Source: Struthidea cinerea (taxonomy: Eukaryota > Chordata > Aves > Passeriformes > Corcoracidae). Taken from it: DNA of 64,000 bases. Position 1 is the stretch's first letter; each line of letters begins with the position of its first letter. The position numbers and the translations under genes are program-made. The stretch is from positions 1-64,000 of the forward strand of contig VZTI01002740.1 in assembly GCA_013397865.1 (NCBI GenBank). Reading direction: 5' to 3'. The notes beneath the pieces were generated by a model, which was given only the letters and a program-made list of their open reading frames with translations, had not been told where the DNA came from and did no database searches. Shown here piece by piece: positions 56,381-64,000 of the stretch.

Positions 56381-59300
56381 CAGAACACTATGATAATCTT
56401 CCCTCAAAGAATTGATGTTTCTGGTAGTGCTGCTTATGTGGAAGGAACTGATGTGTCAATACTTGGAGGTGTTTAAAGTCCTGGTAATCAAAACAAAGCC
56501 GGGGATTTCTCTTCCATGCAGAAGTGTGGCAGACAGCTGTTTCTGAAGAAATTTTAGAGATATGGATTACACTGTATAATAGGTTAATAGTACATCTCAT
56601 CTTCCTTTATAGTTACAAGCTTTGCTTGTATATCCCAGAACCTAAGTGTCACAGAAAGTAGTCAGGTGTGTCTCTGTGCAGTCTGAGATCTCATGCTACT
56701 CATAATCTTTCCTAAGAAGTCATGAGTGTTAAAGCATGAGTTTCATTTTTATTTGTGGTGCCATGATGCAGGGAGAATCACACAAGGCTATAGTATTGCA
56801 AACACCTTGAGGTAGAAAATGCATGTCATTCAGTGTGGCACATAGCCACTCCAGTAAAAATTATTGAGAGCTGCTACATGACAACAAAACACACTTGATG
56901 TGCTGCTTCACTGAAGATTTTTAATAGGAAGGGTTTTACAGTCTATTATATACAAGTGTGAAGGAAGAAGATTATATTGAAAGTTAATCTACTGGAATAA
57001 ATAACTTGTTTTTTCATGGATTATTTTGTTGGGTTTAGCCTGATACTATGACATTGAGCAGTCTGTGTTCTGCACTTAAGTTGAATTTCAACTCCTGTGC
57101 AGATAGACTTACGAAATATTCATTGTGTTTTCATTAAACAAATGGAAGATTTCTGTCTCCATTATCATATCACTATATGTTAACAACATAGATGAAAACC
57201 AGAAAGAACTATCTTGTGTAACCAAAGAAAGAAATGCATGGAAAACAAAAGCTTCTTAAAGCAAACATGTGAAATGAACTTGTAGAGTGTACATGGTGGA
57301 CTTGCAAAGCCAGACTAATTTTCAGTGCAGACCTACAGTTACTTCAGCCTTTCAGAGAAAAAAAAAAAAAATGTCTGGAGTAATTTATGTGATACTTCGC
57401 TCAAAATTATTCTGACATTAATTTTGGGGGAAAAATGGAACTGTTAACAAACTCCTTAAGGCCTTAGTCATCTACTGAGTATTTTTAGAGGTTTTGATTT
57501 TCATGGTCTTTTATTCCTGGTGGGCACCGGATTCCAAAGCAACCTGACTGATTTTCAGCACAGAAGCTTTTTACTGGCTTAGGTTTTTTGATAACTTGCA
57601 TTATTTTTTGTGAAACCTTTTCTTAGCTACCATAAGAAAGAGAAACCTCCCAGAGGCAAGACTTAAATATCTCCTTCTAATGTTTCTAGTCTATTCTGAA
57701 TTAAATGACGCCATTCTTTAATGAATTTCCTAATTAATTTCCATGTTAATTGGCAAAAACAGCTTACATTAAATGTTTTGCACAGTATGGAAGTCTGGGA
57801 TGGGCTTTCTCTAGTTCTTACACAGCTGAATTTGTGTAGTATTTCTTCAATAGGAATCCAGGGTGGTGGCAGGGGGGTGCTGTGTGAGCGTGGGGAAGTC
57901 TTTGGAGAAGGTTGGAGGTTTCACAAAAAACACGGAAGATGGGAAGAGGACATACTAAGTGATTTGAAAAACTGATGATGTCTCACGTTAGAGCTAATTT
58001 GCACTTTTTAATATGTGGAAAACTATTAGTCACAAGAACTTGTACTATACATGTTGAATATGTGGAGTCTTTTTTTCAGTCAACTGCATGTTTTCAACTT
58101 AAGTTTACTTAAAGTTTTACTGAAAAGAAATGTACAAAGACAGCCATTCAATTGAGGATTAATCACTATGGCAACAGAAATGTGGTGACTGAAAAGGGGG
58201 AGGATGTATTCTCCCCTTAGCTTCCTGCCAGCTGTCATATTCAACTTCTGCAGCATGAATTCAGGCCAAAATATAGACTGTGACCAGCTCTAAAAAACTT
58301 TATCTGTATTTTTATAAATTTGTACAAGAATTGCACTATAAGGGAAGACTTAATCCTCTGAATTGGATGACAGACTTTTGGCACTATTGCCAGTGTTTGA
58401 CAGAGAAATAACGAGATGCTTTGTAGTAAAACCTGGATTAATGGTAAACCCCTCTTTATGTTATTGCAATGTGGTGTAAATGAGAAAACTAAGCATGCTG
58501 TCAGCCTAGCAAAAAACATGCCCTTTGTATCTCCAGTGCAGATTTAAGTACTGTTGAGAATACTGTAAATACAAAAGTTGTGTCATTAAGAACTCTGCTT
58601 TATCTTATTTGTATTACATTGCCATTTTGTAGATTATTTAAACAAAGACTTTCTATCAGTTGTAGGAACTCTGATTGCAGTGTGTTTGCATAGCCTTCAG
58701 ATTCAACAAGTTTAGATAGTTGTTTACATGAGAAGGCTTTTGGGAGATAACATACCTTTATCCTTGCTCTTCTAGGATGGGGAAATACTCAGTTTTAAAG
58801 TAATTGTTCCTGAATGATTGGCCTGTAATGCTGCTTTTTTGAGTTTACTGGTTCAGTTTGCAATGGAATTAACCATTCCACTACTCTGCTTTTGGTTTTG
58901 TTTTTTTCAATGTAGTGAGTTAATATGGGGCATTCTTTGAAGCTTGTGGTGGAGTTTTCATTATGATGTATGTGCGTGGCCTTTGGTTTTGCTACTCTTT
59001 GATGGAAGAATGAGAAGGCGAAAGAAGATGGGTACAAGTCCACAAGCTTCTGCTGGAATAAGCAATTACCTTAAGCTTTGAATTCTGAGACAGGCTGAGT
59101 ATCTCATTCTCAACAGTAGTAATAACTATATTGATTCAAGATCAGCTTTTTGGTGAAAGACAGTGATATGTCTTATAGGAATTGTTTTAGCTAAAGGTTC
59201 AAAAACTTAAGTAAGATTGCTCCCAATGAAAAATTCTTGCTCTGTTACCTGACTGTAGAAGAAACAGACTCGGAAGTAAATGTGAAGTAGAGAGGATGCA

Positions 59301-59389
59301 ATCTGTTCTCACTTGATATAGTAGTCAATTCTCCATTATCAAGCAAAATATTAGAGTTCATGGAATGTTCTTGGTCTCAGTTTATTTAT

Positions 59390-59457
59390 GCAGTAAAGCT
59401 ACATGCAACAAATGGGAAAATGAGCAGTAAAGCTACATGCAACAAATGGGAAAATGA
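59390..59457. repeat. 34-base tandem duplication
   Basis: GCAGTAAAGCTACATGCAAC plus AAATGGGAAAATGA occurs at 59390-59423 and again at 59424-59457 with no visible difference. Confidence 0.95.
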
Positions 59458-60187
59458 CATGTTACTCTAAAATTTATTTAATTTTATCAGCTTTAATTTT
59501 ACTGGTCTATTGGTGTTGCCAAAATATTTTGGAGGAGTAATTTGGATCTGTAATAAATCTTAACAGTTTTTATAACTTGAAAAATATTTCTGCTGTTGGT
59601 CTGCTGGGATACATTCAAATGTTAGATACACTTGTAGTCATAGCCAGCATCCTTTGTTTAACTCAGAAAGCTTGATATAAATGTACTTATCCTAGAGTAT
59701 TCTAAAATTTTAAGGTAGGTTAGCTTCATTTTCTAAGACAATTAAGATACTGACTGTTAGCTACGCATTACTTGTACTTCTCATTCTGCAACGTTACTTT
59801 GTTATAGCAGCAGGCGTATTAATTCAGAGACTGCTTTTCCATTAAGAAAGCTAAATTCGAAGGGAAAACGAATGTCCACATCAGAAATAATTCTGAGATA
59901 CTTTAAGATTCAGGCTCATTTCAAACTGGAATTTATAGTTCACCATAAGGCTCTGAAGTACGCAGTTTATTCAGTAGTGTGTTCTTCGTAAGTAGAAAAG
60001 TGATTCTGCTTTATTTAAGAATCCTGTGAAAGTAGAGATGTTTTTTGCTAACTGTATTTATTGTCTTCATCATGTGGACCTCATTTTTAAAGAAACATAA
60101 ATGAAATTTTATGTGGACACTATTCCAGTTTATCTTCCCTGACATGCAGAATAATTTAAGGAGAAATTCTTGTGTGATGTGTACATG

Positions 60188-60243
60188 TCCTAGATTGCCT
60201 TTAGAAGATCCCTTCCAGCTCAGACTACTCTATGATTCTGTGT
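60188..60243 (+). mobile_element. CR1 3'-terminal fragment
   Basis: GATCCCTTCCAGCTCAGACT followed by ACTCTATGATTCTGTG is the extreme 3' end of a CR1 insertion. Only the tail remains. Confidence 0.75.
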
Positions 60244-60427
60244 AGGAGAGAGAAGGAAACAAGACCAAGAATGAACAGTCTTGAATCAAACATTTCTTGG
60301 TACTTTGTGTATATCCTGACAGCAGAGAAACACAGGTAAAATAAAAATAGTATGCAGGAATAGCATATGTTCAAGAAAAGCACATAGAAGGGTCATAATA
60401 ATTACTACGTATAATCAGGAAAACTGC

Positions 60428-60477
60428 CGGGGAAAAAAAAAAACCAAAACAACAAAAACACCCAAACAAAACACAAG
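60428..60477. repeat. A-rich low-complexity tract
   Basis: AAAAAAAAAAACCAAAACAACAAAAAC-like sequence shortened here; A with interspersed C. No clear parent element. Confidence 0.7.
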
Positions 60478-63400
60478 GAAAACTGCAAAGGAGAAAAAAT
60501 TAGCTGAAATAATTTAGAATTGTAGTTTGTGTAGATAAAGGCACTGGAATGCAGTATCAAATAATTGAATTAATAATAATCATCGAAAACTGACTTCTGC
60601 TCACAATGTAGTGGGAAAGTCGTGTGTCTTCTCAGGTTTTGAGGAAAGCAGGAAAACATAAACTAGGATATGGCATAATGGTTTGTTACTTGCTTGTAAG
60701 ATTTGTTTTAAGAGGTCAGTCACTGAATTTACTGTGTTTCTTGCTTTTGTATTATTTGGGTGCAAAGCAACTAGACATTTTAGAAGGCTGTTCTTGTTTA
60801 TTTTAGAAATGTAAACAAACAATGAAACTGCAATGATAAGTGTCCTGGATATCTGACAGCAGTGGTTTTGTGCACACCTAAGGAGAAAAATCATGTGACA
60901 CTGGAGGCTAGTCAGAGGGATTACTGATGACTGAAAGTCAGTATCTGGCAAGATAGTTACTGTAGGGATACTTTGGGTAATGAGGCAGTAAAAGAGGGGG
61001 GAAGGTGCTTGAACACAGTGCAGCTATGGGTGAAGAATAATTACACAAACATTTGCAGCTTCAGGCTTCTGAAGGATGTTCATTATCCTCCAACTCTGGT
61101 TTCTTAACAAATTGCCACAGACATAAGACAGCTTGAAAAACAACTATCCCTGAATCTCTATTTCTCTTTTTTCTCTACTCATCTTACTCCCAGCTTCTGC
61201 CCACTTACTCTCCCATATCTTTTCATCTTGCTGTATTTAAAAAGGTGAAACATTGTTGTCCTTTGCCTTGGTTCAAGGGACTAAAGAAAAGGAAGTTACT
61301 GGCTTAAGGTGTCCAGTCATCTCAGTTATGTCTGATGATGCTTTTACATGGACTAGCATTCATTGCTCCAGAGTATAGAGCTGCCTCTTTATGCCTGTTA
61401 CAGGAAGGACAGATACTGAAGTTTTGTACTGTCAAAGACAGACAAAAAGAGGGTTTGGTAGATGTATATTGTTTTTAAATAACTGCTGTAATTAGGCAGT
61501 GGGAGGCAGATTGTCATAGAGAGCTAACAGATCCAAGAGTTGTAGATTCAAGGTAGGATCTTGAAGTAGAAGTTACTGCTGCATTGTAACAATTTTTGCT
61601 TGATGCCCATCTTCATTCTTCTTGAAGAGTGTTAGCCTTAAATGAGTGTGTGACGCTAAATGTGCGGATACTACCATTTTTCTAGACTCTTGATTGCTGC
61701 ATCCTCTTAGATAATACATAAATCAAAGAAATTTAAACTCATTATTGGTATCCAAAACTTGATATATACTTTCAAGAGTAGGAGATATACATAACAAAAG
61801 AAGAAGGGATTGAAACCATCATAGACTAAATGAAACATGAAAGGTGTCAATAAATGCTTTCTTTGAATTATTTTTCAGTTGTAGTAAGAATCCCTGAGTT
61901 TTCTGAATATTTTAGAAACCATTTTCTGCACAACTACTTAATTATCCCTCTTCCTTCCCATTGCAATGTATAAACAGTATTTTAAGAGTAAGTGTAGCAG
62001 ATCAAGGGGGAATAGAAGAAAACAAGGATAAGACAGGAAGGACTGGCTACAATTTTGTGGGTTTTTCCCTAGTTCACAATAGCACTTCATAATTTCATTT
62101 TATTGTACTTTCATTAGCTGTTTCTTTGCATTTACTGGGATATTTCTGGAGTGTAACTTTTTCTCATTTGATTTTTCAAATTAAAAAACACTGCCTTCTA
62201 CTAAACTACTTGCATGGTCTTTGTCTTATATGTATGCCTTTGAAAGTGAATAAAGTGTGCATTTCTTTTGAACTTACCATGAAGGTTTTCTTGACAAAAT
62301 GGATGTGCACAAAGTTTAATAAAGTAGTAAAAATATTTCATTTAGTAATTAAGTCAGTATTTTTTATCTTTGATGTCAGTGTAATTATTTTGCTGCACCT
62401 CCTAGCCCTCCCCGCAAAGTTTGTGAGAACAGAAATGTATAATGGTGTTACACATATTTCAGTATAGACAAACTTAATTTATCCGATGACCTCTAAGTAT
62501 GTGGTCAAGTTTAAGTGAGACTTTTCCGCTTTGATCAGTAGAAATTTTATAATGTGCGCTGCAAAGGCATATTGTGTTTAATGTATTTAAATATTTAGTA
62601 AAGCCTTTCCTGCTTGCTGTTGTTCTTTCTGTCAATGTTCTTTTAACATACAGCAGACACTGTACGTTACAGCATACAGTTAAGGATTTTTGTTTCCTTT
62701 ATTATTCCATTCTTTTGGTCATAGGATTTATTGATTCATAAAGAGTGTGACATTCAATAATGTAAACAAATTAAATGTGCCAGTGTCCATATAAGAACAA
62801 GAGTCAGGGGCTCATCAAGTTGTCTTAATTTCAGTCTTGCTTTGTGAGATTATTTTGTGCATGTGATAAGTGTGATAATTCCTGCGAACATGACCAGCAC
62901 TATACAGTCAACACAGCATTTCATGTAGAAGTGAGAAGTGTGGACGCAGCAGTTTGTTAGAGAAAGTGCTTGAGGAACAGAAAAATATAGAAAGCCGTTG
63001 AAAATAAATTCTCATTATGAGATCAGTGATTTAGAGAGCAAATATTGAAAGATAATTGAAATGGTAGTGGCCATGAGAGGAATGAATTAAGGAGGGTAAT
63101 ACAGGAAATCAAATTCAGAAGAAAGCAGAATAGTGTAAAGTATTGACAGTACTGGAATATTGACTGAAGTTCTCACTTTTTTGATGGTAGTGCTAATAGA
63201 AAGCTAGAATATTTTCATGTCATTTTGCAAATCTCAATTCTACATAGACCCTGTCATCCATTTTATCACTCAGAGTGATAAACATCAGATTTGACCTTTA
63301 AAAAACATGGAGACATCTAAAACACTTACGTGTTTTAGGTTTATTTTTAAAATGTTTATTTTTCTTAAAAAAAGGGCCCTGGATTTGGGAGCTGGGTGTT

Positions 63401-64000
63401 AGGCTTTCTAAAATGTTCACCAGTTCAGCAGAGTCAGTTGTTGTGTTTCAGCCTAACTGGGTACCATTTAACCAATTGCCTTTGCTCCAGGGAACTGGGA
63501 AGTTTTTCAGGAGTAGCTCACAATGGCTGCAGACTTTCACTGGAATTAGCTCCTGCAGTTCTTGTGGTAATTTTTTACAGTAACCTTTTCTACCTTGAGT
63601 TAAAAAAACCTCACCTTTGAGCAATTTATTTAAGTAGAAGAAGAGATGCTCTTTGTATGTATATCGTGGTATTTTTAAGTTGTTCTTTTGGGTGGGGCAG
63701 TGTGGGTTATTGTACCTAAACTTTGTGCTTCCAGAACTAAATATGCCTTTTGTTCATTTATATGCAATTAGCAATACTTCTATCATTAAATGTGGTTCTC
63801 TGCAAAGACAAGCCATTTTATGACTTTCAGTGTGTTTACAACATTTGACTTTTTTCCCAAAGATATTAAAAATCTTCTGTGTTTGAACAGATGTGTAAAC
63901 GAAAGTATTACTGCCTCGTATGCTTTGCTCTTGTTTAATAAGAGCTAGATGGATGCATGTTTATGGGGGTTTAACATAACTTTAAAACAGGCATTGACAT

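Larger units (their letters stand above)
51542..64000 (+). other. Intron 17 or 3' flank (no further exon identified)
   Basis: About 12.5 kb after exon 17. I found a 79-base candidate exon near the start, an antisense CR1 (55930-56380), a small CR1 tail (60188-60243), two tandem duplications and an A-rich patch. The expected ERCC6L2 C-terminal exons were not found, nor any long conserved open frame, so they probably lie beyond the window. Confidence 0.65.

Noticed and set aside
57721..57975. 84-codon plus-strand open frame, tested as a possible C-terminal ERCC6L2 exon
   Set aside because: No resemblance to the expected sequence and no convincing acceptor in the right phase.
58121..58220. Short open stretch beginning KCTKTAIQLRINHYGN after an AAAAG acceptor-like site
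   Set aside because: Protein-like at first sight, but has no pyrimidine tract and no match to the expected ERCC6L2 continuation; shows that such stretches arise by chance here.
62126..62467. 113-codon plus-strand open frame near the right edge
   Set aside because: Starts at a non-ATG codon, is hydrophobic and AT-driven, and has no splice sites or recognisable domain; not an ERCC6L2 C-terminal exon.

Overview
This window is vertebrate nuclear DNA, almost certainly avian. It is AT-rich and intron-dominated, carries CR1 LINE fragments on both strands (some with the bird-type ATTCTGTGAT 3' tail), and has several solo retroviral LTRs of kinds common in birds. There are no operons, CRISPR arrays or recognisable RNA genes.

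The one gene I can identify with confidence is ERCC6L2, an SNF2-family DNA translocase, on the + strand. Seventeen coding exons can be placed from the CpG-island start at 14942 to a donor at 51541. All junctions are GT-AG, and the reading frame stays open through all of them for 1168 codons. The exons encode, in order, a Tudor-like N-terminus, the two RecA-like lobes of the SNF2 motor (motif I at residues 141-147, DEAH at 263-266, motif III at 290-293, motif V at 573-582, motif VI at 603-613), a SEC-C-like cysteine cluster between the lobes (residues 410-422), and a long acidic, serine-rich disordered region. The last ~380 residues expected of the full-length vertebrate protein, including the HEBO region, are not visible and probably lie beyond 64000. 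Assignment to ERCC6L2 rests on my recollection of the vertebrate protein, not on a database search.

Layout: 1-14.4 kb is upstream DNA with a solo LTR at the left edge, CR1 fragments and a few weak exon-like stretches. 14.44-14.96 kb is a GC-rich, TATA-less CpG-island promoter abutted by a CR1. 14.94-51.54 kb is ERCC6L2 exons 1-17, with introns of 0.6-7.6 kb holding CR1s, LTRs and small tandem duplications. 51.54-64 kb is the start of a long intron 17 (or the 3' flank of a short isoform). ERCC6L2 lies near PTCH1/FANCC in human 9q22, a segment mostly homologous to the bird Z chromosome, so Z linkage is likely but cannot be shown here.

I found no clearly new multi-gene system. The most interesting signals are the SEC-C-like metal-binding motif inside the helicase core, short motif-like islands in the disordered region, and a few unassigned exon-like stretches.
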